Assembly (NCBI RefSeq): GCF_041435195.1
Contig: NZ_CP108106.1
Location: forward strand, 6,735,501-6,799,500
DNA: 64,000 bases
Source: Streptomyces sp. NBC_00224
GTDB taxonomy: Bacteria > Actinomycetota > Actinomycetes > Streptomycetales > Streptomycetaceae
Direction: 5' to 3'
A program made the position numbers and the translations under genes. Within the stretch, counting starts at the first letter, position 1. Each line of letters begins with the position of its first letter. This document shows positions 34,441 through 42,662 of this stretch, one piece after another. The notes under the pieces were generated by a model. It was given only the letters and a program-made list of their open reading frames with translations. It was not told the origin of the DNA and searched no databases.

Positions 34441-37400
34441 TCAGGTCGGGCCGCGATGCCGCCGAGCGCGCGGGACGGGGTGTGCAGGTGAGTGCGACGT
34501 GGGCGGCGTCATATCTGCGGGGTCTTTCGGGAGGGACAGTGGCTCGACAGGACCTGGCGGTTGACCATCGACTGTGTCCATGCCTGGCAGAAATGCATGA
34601 TCAGGATCGGTGTGAGCGCGCTGGGCACGCTGGGCACGCTCAGGTACCGGGAGGATATGACGCCGGGTGAGTTCAGCGACGTCGATCATGGGGGCAGAGG
34701 CAATGCGGTCGAGGAGTTCTGCCTGCTGAGGTTCCAGGGCTGTGAGATGCCTGAGTACGGCGAGGACTTCGACGAGTTCCCGGCTCCAGTCGGGTTCCCA
34801 GCGCTCGGGACGTTCACGGTCCAGTTCGCTGGTTACTTTGCCGGCGGCGCGGTCGCTGCGGTAGGCGAGCCAGCTGTCGAGCACGTTGCGCCCGCCCGTG
34901 GAGTAGTTGCGCATGCGTGCAGTGACACCAGTGAAGATGCCGCCTTCGATGACAAGTCGCTGACCTTCGCTGTCAAAGCTGATGGCCGAAGGGAGCTTAT
35001 CGGGCGCGACTTCTCGGGCATACGTGATCTCGGGGCATAGACGACGCCACCAGTTCGATGTGCCGGCCGGGCGACCGTCGGCGGGGTCGATGCAGCGTGA
35101 GCCAAATGTCGAGGCCCACAGTATGTGGTGTCCCAGGCTGGCTGCCTCGTGCCAGAGTCCGCGATCGGCGGTCAGGGGGATGCGTACGCCGAGGGAGTTG
35201 AGGTCGTCCGCGTAGCGCTCGGTGAAGGCTGGATGGGCAGTGACAGCAGCGATGTAGGCGAGCAAGTCCTTCGGGAGAACTTGCAGTAGGCCGTATGAGT
35301 TGGCGAGGTGGGGTAGGAGCCCTGGTGTGATGTTGGGGGTTCGGTCGGCGTGCAGGAGCGGCAGGACGCGGCCGCCGTTTCCCTTGAAGTAGTCGTTGTC
35401 CGGAACGAGGGCGGTGAAGAGCAGAGCTGGGCCGGTCTGTAGTCGTTGGGTGTGCTGCTCGACTGCGAAGATTTGGCCGTCGATGTCGGCCTGCCACAAC
35501 TCGGGGCGAGAGAAGTCGATGACGCGGCCGTCGGGTATGAGCCATTGGCGGTCCAGGGCTCTACGGGCAATGCGTATCGGAGTAGGGCAGGGGCCGTGCT
35601 CTATGCGCAGGCAGGTCGGTGGGTGGGGATGCCCGGGAATCTGGAGAGCTTCCTTGTCCAGGGTACGGTCTCGGGTCTCTTTGAACAGTTCCTGTTTCGT
35701 TACGGGGTCGCCTTCTTGGACGAGGCGGTTCCAACGTATGTGCAGGATGGATTTGGACGGACTGATGACCCAGTTCCGGTTGGGCTTGATGCCAGGCTTA
35801 CACCAAGGCATTAGTTCGGTGAGGGCGGGGAAGGTGTCCCAATCGCTTTGGGGAGCAGGTGTGAAAGGAACGGGCTCGACAGGCCGGGAAGTGCGCCAGC
35901 CGGGACCGTCGATGTGCAGGTTGTGTAGTTGCTTCTCTTTGCTCTGTCGGGTGCCATGGACGGCTACGTAGTGGATGGGGGCCATGTCCTCTTGCCGCTC
36001 GCCTTGTCGGCGGACGAAGATGGCGATGGCCAACTCCTGCTGTACTCCAGGGAAGAAGCGGCTGTTGAGCGGGGGTCTTTTGGTCTCGGGTGTGAGGTCG
36101 ACGATCCAGCCCTCGGTGCAGGTACGCCGAAGGTAGGAACGCATCCCCTGGAAGCCGGCACCGCGGATGAAGCCGCCGGTGCTGACGAAGCAGACGACGC
36201 CGTGGCGGTGATCGTCGTGCTGGTCGAAGACCTTGTGGGTGGCCCAGCGCCAGAAGTAGGTGCAGAGGCTTTTCAGTTTGTTCTCGTACACGCCTGCTGC
36301 GCCGCGCAGTCGGAAGTCGTCCAGGGGCGGTGAGCCTCGGCCCGGTGAGCCCTTCTCGATCCATCCGCCCTGGCCCTCTGCCTGTTCGCGGTGGGGAGGG
36401 TTGCCGATGACGACGGTGATGCGTTCGTTGCGTTGGATAGTGCTGGCTGCCTCGGCGTCGTCGCGTAAAGGACCCCACAAGGCGCCGTAGCGGTCGAAGA
36501 GTTCACTGGGCCGCCACGGATCAGCGAGAGTGTCGGCTAGGTGCAGGCGCATGTCACGCAGCCGGACTCGGGCATTGAGGTGCTTGAGCATCTGCCCTAC
36601 GCGCATCTGAGCAACGGCAAAGGCGCCCATCTGCTTTTCGAATCCGATCAGTCGGCTTGCGAGTTCTTGCACGGATTCGGCGCGGAAGCCTTCGTTGCCA
36701 CCCTCGGACTGTTTGCGGGCGACGAGTTCGATGATGCCGGTGAGGAAGGTGCCGGTTCCCATCGACGGGTCGATGATGGAAACACCAGGGTCGGCGAAGC
36801 CATCCGGGCAGTCCAGAGTGGTTGCCAGTACCTCATCAACCAGCCGGATCATCTCTGTCACCAGCGGGGCCGGGGTGTAGTAGGTGCCGGAGTCCTTGCG
36901 CAACTCGGCGTCGTACTCCTGCAGGAAGTGCTCGTAGAGATGGATGTGGAAGCCGGGTTCGCCGGTGAGGGCACTTCTCCAGTCGATGGCATCAATGACG
37001 CGGACGAGCATGTCAAGGCTGTCGCGGAATTCTCCCTCCACCTGGTCGGTGAGGATCTGCAAGGCGCGGCCCATGACGGAGTGCTCGGCCCCGAGTCGTC
37101 GGCCTATCTCGTGCAGGCTCATGCCGACCAGTGCCTTGTCGCTGCCGCCTGTGGTGTCGGAACCGGCTAGCAGGAGGGCGAAGGTGACGGACTGTGCGTA
37201 GCGGTCGGCAAAGGTCGCGCGCTTGTCCCGGTCATCCGTGGTCGGGAAGAGATCAACTTCAAGTGTGGAGGCCAGGTCAGTGAACGGGCGCTGGTGGCGT
37301 GGCAGGCCCGCTTCGGCATCGAGGCGATCGTGAACAGCATCACGCAGGAGCGTGCATAGCGGGGCGATTTGGGAGACCACTTCTCGCATTGACGTCAGTG

Positions 37401-37914
37401 GGTGGGGCTGCCAGCCGAAGAATGCGACAAGCATCGCCTCGAAGGCGGTCTCGCTGGCGACCGGAAGCCGTAGGCGGGAGCCGGCGCTGTGTAGATCACC
37501 TTCGAAGTGGATGGCGTCGCCGTACTGCCGACCCGAGCGGTACATGATCCACGTCTGGCCGTTCGTGTAGATCAGGTTGGGCAGTTTCGCCATGCCTTCC
37601 CATTGGCGGTGGTCGCGCTGGTTCAGGCCGCCAGGATGGATCGTGCTCTTGTCGGGGCTTTTCAGCTCGACGTAGCCGACGATGTTGCGTGGTGATTTTC
37701 CAATCCGCACTGCCAGGTCAGGGCGTATCCGGTGCGTGGCAATGGCCACCTCGGCATGTAAGACCGCTCGCAGTCCCAACACCCCTGCTGCATCGATGAG
37801 AAGGGTTTCGACTGCTCGGCGGATGGCGGCTTCCTTCTGCCCGTGCAGCAACGCCTGCTTACATGTCGCACCGAATTCGCTGACGATGCTCCGAAACCGC
37901 TCCTTGCGCTGCAT
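34441..37914 (-). CDS. Single-chain restriction-modification enzyme, ISP/type IIG-like (nuclease + N6-adenine methylase)
   Basis: A 1157-aa protein. The N-terminal PD-(D/E)xK nuclease shows RPDLAV with Asp66 and YVELKSP with Glu83 and Lys85. A helical coupler (~150-340) precedes a gamma-type N6-adenine methylase: YYTP (345-348), motif I DPSMGTGTF (382-390) and motif IV NPPH (505-508), where most relatives have NPPY/F. The C-terminal third contains an ISP-like specificity region (IPLTADRGLWHEAASLG). There is no helicase domain, unlike LlaGI-type ISP enzymes. ATG 37914 (GGGGGGCGGG upstream) is preferred to GTG 37935. TTA codons occur at Leu483 (36466-36468) and near 37759-37761, so translation should need bldA tRNA. 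Probably anti-phage. Confidence 0.82.
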   Translation of the reverse strand: MQRKERFRSIVSEFGATCKQALLHGQKEAAIRRAVETLLIDAAGVLGLRAVLHAEVAIATHRIRPDLAVRIGKSPRNIVGYVELKSPDKSTIHPGGLNQRDHRQWEGMAKLPNLIYTNGQTWIMYRSGRQYGDAIHFEGDLHSAGSRLRLPVASETAFEAMLVAFFGWQPHPLTSMREVVSQIAPLCTLLRDAVHDRLDAEAGLPRHQRPFTDLASTLEVDLFPTTDDRDKRATFADRYAQSVTFALLLAGSDTTGGSDKALVGMSLHEIGRRLGAEHSVMGRALQILTDQVEGEFRDSLDMLVRVIDAIDWRSALTGEPGFHIHLYEHFLQEYDAELRKDSGTYYTPAPLVTEMIRLVDEVLATTLDCPDGFADPGVSIIDPSMGTGTFLTGIIELVARKQSEGGNEGFRAESVQELASRLIGFEKQMGAFAVAQMRVGQMLKHLNARVRLRDMRLHLADTLADPWRPSELFDRYGALWGPLRDDAEAASTIQRNERITVVIGNPPHREQAEGQGGWIEKGSPGRGSPPLDDFRLRGAAGVYENKLKSLCTYFWRWATHKVFDQHDDHRHGVVCFVSTGGFIRGAGFQGMRSYLRRTCTEGWIVDLTPETKRPPLNSRFFPGVQQELAIAIFVRRQGERQEDMAPIHYVAVHGTRQSKEKQLHNLHIDGPGWRTSRPVEPVPFTPAPQSDWDTFPALTELMPWCKPGIKPNRNWVISPSKSILHIRWNRLVQEGDPVTKQELFKETRDRTLDKEALQIPGHPHPPTCLRIEHGPCPTPIRIARRALDRQWLIPDGRVIDFSRPELWQADIDGQIFAVEQHTQRLQTGPALLFTALVPDNDYFKGNGGRVLPLLHADRTPNITPGLLPHLANSYGLLQVLPKDLLAYIAAVTAHPAFTERYADDLNSLGVRIPLTADRGLWHEAASLGHHILWASTFGSRCIDPADGRPAGTSNWWRRLCPEITYAREVAPDKLPSAISFDSEGQRLVIEGGIFTGVTARMRNYSTGGRNVLDSWLAYRSDRAAGKVTSELDRERPERWEPDWSRELVEVLAVLRHLTALEPQQAELLDRIASAPMIDVAELTRRHILPVPERAQRAQRAHTDPDHAFLPGMDTVDGQPPGPVEPLSLPKDPADMTPPTSHSPAHPVPRARRHRGPT

Positions 37915-38165
37915 CCCGCCCCCCGAGGTCAGCACACCCCCACGCCTTCTTCAACTCACGGTAAGCACAGCATCACTTCTCGTCGAGAGTGCCTCCCAGC
38001 CCAAGGTGCCGAGTCCGGGTGGCGATCCTGGGCCAGGGTGAGGCCGAGTGCCGTCCCCCGACGAGCCTGTAGGGGGCCCTGGTCCAACTCCATTCCGTGA
38101 GAGCCGGCATTGCGGGCGGCGGGTACCGTCAGCGAGGTTCGGCGCTGATGCTTGCTCTGGCGGAG

Positions 38166-38564
38166 CTAGACCTTCTCGGTCGCGATCTGCGGGTGGTTGG
38201 CAGTGAGCATGGCGATGTCCTCGACGTCTGAGGTCAGGATCGTGACGCGTCCACGGTGGGTGAGCGCCGTCGCGCAGAGCATGGCGTCGATGGCGTACTT
38301 GTGGCCGTGCAGCCCGGCCGTGCGTAGCAGGGTGGCGGCGGACTGGGCGATGGCCTGGGTGACCGGCTCTACGCGCATTCGGGACAGCGTCCATCTCAGC
38401 GCCGCGTCATTGATTCGAGGGTGGATCACCTCGACCAACACTGCGGCGGAGGTGACCACCGGCAGGTCGGCGTCACGGGCGGCGGTGAGCCACTCGTGGA
38501 CCTCGCGGTCGCGTTGAACGGCCTTGGCCAGGCCCTCACTGTCGAGGACGAGGGCGCCGCTCAC
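38166..38564 (-). CDS. PIN-domain toxin (VapC-like)
   Basis: A 132-aa PIN ribonuclease. The four acidic positions expected for metal binding are Asp8 (LVLDSEG), Glu45 (VLVEVIH), Asp93 (YAIDAML) and Asp113 (LTSDVEDI). It would cleave specific RNA when free of its antitoxin. GTG/ATG overlap: its start overlaps the upstream antitoxin stop by 4 bp, the usual coupled arrangement. It lies inside the trmA island, where it may stabilise inheritance or act in abortive infection. Confidence 0.85.
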   Translation of the reverse strand: MSGALVLDSEGLAKAVQRDREVHEWLTAARDADLPVVTSAAVLVEVIHPRINDAALRWTLSRMRVEPVTQAIAQSAATLLRTAGLHGHKYAIDAMLCATALTHRGRVTILTSDVEDIAMLTANHPQIATEKV

Positions 38565-38848
38565 GCAGCAGCCCCGGTACCGGAAGTGGGAGTGGTTCCG
38601 GTGAGCTTGGCTCGCTTGGCGGCCACGGCCTCCGGATCGGCCGGACCGTTGGCCTGGTCGAAGGCGGCGATCAACTCGTCCAGGTTGTCGCGCTCGATCT
38701 GGCGTTGGGCGGCCTTCTCTAGGTACGCGGATACGCCACGCTTGCCTACTCGCTCGCGAATTGCCTGCAGGGTGCCGGCGGTGAGGGAGACGGAGATGCC
38801 GCTGCTGGGGCCATCGCCGGGGAAGAAGTCGGTGTCGTCGTCAGCCAT
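38561..38848 (-). CDS. Antitoxin of the PIN toxin
   Basis: A 95-aa protein. The central helix region (SVSLTAGTLQAIRERVGKR, then VSAYLEKAAQRQIE) resembles ribbon-helix-helix antitoxins. The C-terminal part is flexible and Thr/Ala-rich. It precedes the toxin with a 4-bp overlap. It starts at ATG 38848 in an otherwise noncoding island end, so it probably has its own promoter at about 38870-38900. Confidence 0.78.
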   Translation of the reverse strand: MADDDTDFFPGDGPSSGISVSLTAGTLQAIRERVGKRGVSAYLEKAAQRQIERDNLDELIAAFDQANGPADPEAVAAKRAKLTGTTPTSGTGAAA

Positions 38849-39022
38849 GACGTGAGTATGGCATTTCTAATGCTATACGGCGACCTCCTGGGTCGGACCG
38901 TGCGTCAAGAGATCGCACGTAATGCCCATGGCGCACGCAATGCACGTTGCCCGCGAGGCAGATTTGCATCCCTGATGCGCCGCTGACCTGCGATTTTCTT
39001 CCACATGTTTTTGATTCACATC

Positions 39023-39051
39023 TTTCCGATGACGCATCATGTGGAGTGCGT
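39023..39051. repeat. Right attachment-like direct repeat
   Basis: 29 bp matching 32645-32673 (28/29), with the 23-bp perfect core at 39029-39051. Confidence 0.85.
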
Positions 39052-39085
39052 GGCGATTCTGGAGCCGGTGCGGGACGAGGGCTGA
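39023..39085 (+). pseudogene. Stranded native 3' end of trmA
   Basis: An in-frame remnant of 20 codons plus TGA: FPMTHHVECVAILEP followed by VRDEG. It matches the end of the intact trmA except for the last residues. It has no start and is cut from its gene by the island. Downstream homology to 32708-32786 continues to about 39155. Confidence 0.85.
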
Positions 39086-39385
39086 GCTGCGGGTTCGGGG
39101 CCTGCGGGTTGTGGGCGTTACGGGCGATGTCGTGAGGCATGTTCGACGCACGTGACGCGCATGACGCACGTTTGGCGCAGGCACGGCTTAGTTCTGTCCG
39201 GGTTCACGCCCTGGCGCATGGTCAAGGCGGCGCGGGAGTTCACCGAGCAGCGGGGGCGTGCAGGAGCATCGACGCGGTGCTGCGCCTCATGGGTGGCCTC
39301 GGCGGGACGTGCGGCAACGGGCGACCGCTACTGAAGGGGCTGGAGGGTGTGGCCCAAGGGGCCCAGGTCCTCCTGTGCGAGGGCT

Positions 39386-40483
39386 TCAGGCTCGCGCAGC
39401 GCTTTCCGGGAACCCGAGTTCCTGCCCGCCGCCGGTCTCGAAGAACCTCTCCACCACCCCGTCCTCAACTTCCCCGAGCGTCCCCGGCGCCCACCGAGGC
39501 TCCCGGTCCTTGTCGATCACCTGGGCCCGGATCCCCTCGACCAGGTCCGGGGAGGTCAGGGCCGCGCAGGAGATGCGGTACTCCTGGGTCAGGACTTCCT
39601 CCAGGGTGGGGAGTTCGCGGGCCCGGCGCATCGCCTTCAGGGTGACCTTGAGGGACGTGGGGGACTTCGTCAGGATGGTCTCGGCTGCTTCCTTCGCCTC
39701 CTGGATGCCGGAGGTCAGAAGGCGGTCCACGATCTGCTCCACCGTGTCCGCCGCGTAGCAGTGGTCGATCCACTCGCGGTGGGCGGCGAGTTCGCCTGGC
39801 GGGGGAGGCTGGTGGGTGTGGTGGGTGAGTGCGTCTCGTACCGGTGACATCGTCAACTCGGCTATCAGCGCCGGGAGTTGGAGCGACGGGACGTAGTGGT
39901 CCGCCAAGCCGCACAGGATCGCGTCCGCCGCGCCCACCGGTGTGCCCGTGAGGGCCAGGTGGGTGCCCAGTTCGCCGGGCGCTCGGCTGAGCAGATACGT
40001 ACCGCCCACGTCCGGGACGAAGCCGATGCCCGTCTCGGGCATGGCGACCCGGGAGCGCTCGGTGACGATCCGTACGTTGCCGTGGGCCGAGATTCCGACC
40101 CCGCCGCCCATCACGATGCCGTCCATCACGGCCACGTACGGCTTGGACCAGCGCGCGATGCGGGCATTGAGACGGTACTCGTCCCGCCAGAAGTCCGCCG
40201 AGGCCGTGCCGCCCGAGCGGGCGTCCTCGTGGATCGCGCGGATGTCGCCGCCCGCGCAGAGCCCGCGCTCACCGGCGCCGGTGAGGACGACCGTCTCCAC
40301 GGACGGGTCGTGCTCCCACGCCGTCAGCGCCTCGTCGATCCGGCGGACCATGGCGTGGGTCAGCGCGTTCAGCGCCCTCGGCCGGTTGAGGGTGAGGTGG
40401 GCGGCGCGGCCATGGCGCGTCAGCAGGACGTCCTCGGCGTCGGGGGCGGCGTCGGGGAGTGCGGCGGTGCTGCTGGGGCCCAT
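39386..40483 (-). CDS. Enoyl-CoA hydratase/isomerase family; 3-hydroxyisobutyryl-CoA hydrolase-like
   Basis: A 365-aa crotonase-fold enzyme. GLCAGGDIRAIHE (~74-86) and the segment MPETGIGFVPDVGGTYLLSR (~148-167) are diagnostic of the hydrolase branch acting in valine catabolism; crotonases are shorter (~260 aa). It releases 3-hydroxyisobutyrate from its CoA ester. ATG 40483 has AAAGGAA upstream. A palindrome GGACGTCC lies 73 bp upstream in its promoter. Lone gene. Confidence 0.85.
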   Translation of the reverse strand: MGPSSTAALPDAAPDAEDVLLTRHGRAAHLTLNRPRALNALTHAMVRRIDEALTAWEHDPSVETVVLTGAGERGLCAGGDIRAIHEDARSGGTASADFWRDEYRLNARIARWSKPYVAVMDGIVMGGGVGISAHGNVRIVTERSRVAMPETGIGFVPDVGGTYLLSRAPGELGTHLALTGTPVGAADAILCGLADHYVPSLQLPALIAELTMSPVRDALTHHTHQPPPPGELAAHREWIDHCYAADTVEQIVDRLLTSGIQEAKEAAETILTKSPTSLKVTLKAMRRARELPTLEEVLTQEYRISCAALTSPDLVEGIRAQVIDKDREPRWAPGTLGEVEDGVVERFFETGGGQELGFPESAARA

Positions 40484-40550
40484 GGGCTGGCGGTTCCTTT
40501 CGGATCCGGGCAGATCCTTGCGGATCTTTGAGACGATCTCCCCGAACATA

Positions 40551-40570
40551 TAGTTGGACGTCCTAGTAAG
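40551..40570 (-). promoter_or_regulatory. Candidate operator of the hydrolase gene
   Basis: The perfect palindrome GGACGTCC (40556-40563) is embedded in an AT-rich context (TAGTT on one side, TAGTAAG on the other). On the minus strand it directly precedes TATAT, a likely -10. The position suits repression of the acyl-CoA gene. Confidence 0.4.
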
Positions 40571-40637
40571 TCCATCGGGTGAGTCGCCGACCGTTCCCGC
40601 CGCCCTCGCCCGCCGTCCTCGGGCCTAGGGTGCTGTC

Positions 40638-41033
40638 GTGCCGACGTACAGCATTGGCCAGGCAGCGGGGCTGCTCGGCGTGAGTTTCGAGACCGTCCGG
40701 CGGTGGGCCGATGCCGGGCGGCTGCGGAGGGAGCGGGACGGTACGGGCAACCGGGTGATCGACGGGGTCGGGCTCGCCGCGTTCGCGCAGGAGCGTGCCG
40801 TCGGGTCGTACGAGGTTCCCGGCGGGGTGGCCACCTCGGTGCGGAACTCCTTCGTGGGGATCGTGACGGCCGTGGCGGCCGACGACGTGGCCGCGCAGGT
40901 GGACATCCAGTGCGGGCCGCACCGGGTGGTCTCGCTGGTGACGCGCGAGTCCGTCGAGGAGCTCGGCATCGACGTCGGGGTGACCGTCACCGCCCGGGTC
41001 AAGTCGACTCATGTCCATGTCGACCTGGGGTGA
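40638..41033 (+). CDS. HTH plus TOBE-domain molybdate-binding-type protein
   Basis: A 131-aa protein. An N-terminal MerR/excisionase-type helix-turn-helix (IGQAAGLLGVSFETVRRWADAGRL, residues 6-29) is followed by one TOBE domain (SVRNSFVGIVTAV to VKSTHVHVDLG, ~67-131). This is the Mop/molbindin layout, binding oxyanions such as molybdate. It probably senses or stores molybdate. The molybdenum nitrate reductase lies 2 kb away. GTG start. Confidence 0.85.
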   Translation: MPTYSIGQAAGLLGVSFETVRRWADAGRLRRERDGTGNRVIDGVGLAAFAQERAVGSYEVPGGVATSVRNSFVGIVTAVAADDVAAQVDIQCGPHRVVSLVTRESVEELGIDVGVTVTARVKSTHVHVDLG

Positions 41034-41057
41034 GTCGTGAGCAGGAGAACGGCTTGC

Positions 41058-42662
41058 TCAGCGACACAGCAGTGCCGCCCGTAGGTCCAGTTTGTGGTCG
41101 AGGCGGGACAGGTCTCTGCCGGTGAGGACCTCCACGCGTTCGATGCGGTAGTGGACCGTGTTCACATGCAGATGCAGCGCCTCGGCCGTCCGTGCCCACG
41201 AGCAGTTGTGCGCCAGGAAGACCTCAAGTGTCTCCAGGAGCATGGCGTGTGACGCACTGTCGGCTCGCAGCAGCGGGCCGAGCGTGCGCGCGCAGTACGC
41301 GGCTCGCACATCCGCCGGTACGCCCGCGAGCAGTGACTCCAGCGTCGACAGGTCCTCGACCGCCGTCACCCGGGCGGCGCCCGGCGACGTGGTCCGGGCC
41401 GCCGCGAGCGCGTACCGCGCCTGCCCGAGAGCGGCGCCGAGCCCGGCCGCGGCGGCGGGCGCGCTCACTCCGGCGTGGAGCGGGGTCGCCTTTGGCCTGC
41501 AGTCCGCCAATAGGGGCCATATTTCCCCGAGTTGGTGCCAGGCGTCTTCCTGCTCCTGTTCTTGGACGATCGCCACCGCCTCGCCCTCCTCTGCCCTGCC
41601 CGTGCCCACGACGAACGTCGCCGGAGCCACGTGGTTCAGCGCCTCCGTCAGCGCGTCGACGGCGCCCGTCTGCCCCTCCGTGCCGCCGAGCGTTGAGACC
41701 AGGACCCGGTACGGGCCCTCGGCCCGCAGCCCGCACGCACGCAGCGCGCCCTCCACTGCCTTGGCGTCCGGACCGATGCCCGCCGCTCCGGCCGCGCCCG
41801 CCCCCACCGCCGCGACCAGCTCGTCCGCCGTCTGCCGTTCCGTCGCCCGGCGGCGGTCATGGTCGTGCCGGGTCTGGGCGAGGACCTCGGCTATCTCGTG
41901 CAGCACGCGCGACGGGACCTCCGCCGTGCCCGGCAGGTGCAGATGCCAGACGTCGTACGGGCTGTGTGAACCGTAGGGCGGGTAGGGGCCGGATGAGCCG
42001 TACGGGCCGCGCGGGCCGCTCTCCGTCTGGATCCGCAGCGTCGTACCCGCCGCGGCGCGCATGTTCAGCGCGGCGCGGTCGGCGGGCAGCGCGGGCGCCG
42101 AAGGGGTACGGGCCACCGTACGGCCGCTGCTGGTCAGCAGGTAGCAGGGCGGGCCGCCGAGCGGGGCGAGTGCGCGGTCAAGGAGCTCGCCGGGGTCCGC
42201 GCCTCGGTCCAGGAGTCGGCTGAGCTCGGCGCGTACATTCTCGGGCAGCGCGTAGTGCGGTGCCGGCAGGCGGCTGAGGTCGCCCCACTGCCGCAGGTAC
42301 ACCGCCTCGGTGATCGCGCGGAAACTCGTCCGCGCGGGCACGGCGAGCAGCGGCACCCGGTGTGCGCGGCAGGAGTCGATCAGCTCGTCGGGGACCGTGC
42401 CGTGGGTCTCCTCGCCCGCCAGGAGCGCGGTCGCCCCCGACGTACGCAGTGCCGAGACGAATTTGTCGGTCTTGGCCCGGGCGTCGCCCGGGTTCCACCA
42501 CACCAGGCCGCTCAGCACGACCTCGCCCTCCTGGAGGAAGCGCGCCGGGTCCTCCAGGTCGGTCGTGGTCACGCCGCTCATCTCGCGGCCGAGGAGCGAT
42601 TCCTCGCCCCAGAGGAGGGTGAGGTCCAAGCTGTCGAGCTGGAGGAGGTGTCCGACGTGCAT
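41058..42662 (-). CDS. PucR family transcriptional regulator
   Basis: A 534-aa regulator. The N-terminal PucR domain (~1-125) precedes a central GGDEF-like/PucR region (~280-430) and a C-terminal helix-turn-helix (FLAHNCSWARTAEALHLHVNTVHYRIER). Family members control purine, amino-acid or nitrogen-source catabolism. It is transcribed in the same direction as, and downstream of, the nitrate reductase gene. A near-perfect 21-bp palindrome 48 bp upstream of ATG 42662 may be its operator. Effector unknown. Confidence 0.87.
   Translation of the reverse strand: MHVGHLLQLDSLDLTLLWGEESLLGREMSGVTTTDLEDPARFLQEGEVVLSGLVWWNPGDARAKTDKFVSALRTSGATALLAGEETHGTVPDELIDSCRAHRVPLLAVPARTSFRAITEAVYLRQWGDLSRLPAPHYALPENVRAELSRLLDRGADPGELLDRALAPLGGPPCYLLTSSGRTVARTPSAPALPADRAALNMRAAAGTTLRIQTESGPRGPYGSSGPYPPYGSHSPYDVWHLHLPGTAEVPSRVLHEIAEVLAQTRHDHDRRRATERQTADELVAAVGAGAAGAAGIGPDAKAVEGALRACGLRAEGPYRVLVSTLGGTEGQTGAVDALTEALNHVAPATFVVGTGRAEEGEAVAIVQEQEQEDAWHQLGEIWPLLADCRPKATPLHAGVSAPAAAAGLGAALGQARYALAAARTTSPGAARVTAVEDLSTLESLLAGVPADVRAAYCARTLGPLLRADSASHAMLLETLEVFLAHNCSWARTAEALHLHVNTVHYRIERVEVLTGRDLSRLDHKLDLRAALLCR

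Larger units (their letters stand above)
32651..39051. mobile_element. 6.4-kb acquired defence-type island inserted at the 3' end of trmA
   Basis: Bounded by direct repeats of the trmA 3' region (core 32645-32673 and 39023-39051). Homology continues past the stop for about 110 bp on both sides, including a perfect 21-bp stretch (32739-32759 = 39108-39128). Cargo: winged-helix-like protein, ISP/IIG-like restriction-modification enzyme, PIN toxin and antitoxin, all on the minus strand. Base composition and third-codon bias are visibly less GC-rich than the flanks. No integrase, transposase or replication gene is found. Confidence 0.8.
38849..39385. other. 537-bp gene-free right end of the island and flank
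   Basis: It contains degenerate GACGCACGTT-like motifs (38901-38948 and 39140-39173), the trmA remnant (39023-39085) and the right attachment repeat. From about 39175 to 39385 the sequence is GC-rich with open frames, but none has a ribosome binding site or recognisable family. Confidence 0.6.

Noticed and set aside
34441..37914. Possible PglX/BREX or DISARM methylase
   Set aside because: No pglZ, brxC, drmA/drmB or other partner genes are present, and the N-terminal PD-ExK nuclease plus ISP-like C-terminus fits a single-chain RM enzyme better.
39139..39385. Open frames just right of the island
   Set aside because: No ribosome binding site, no recognisable protein and no conservation evidence.
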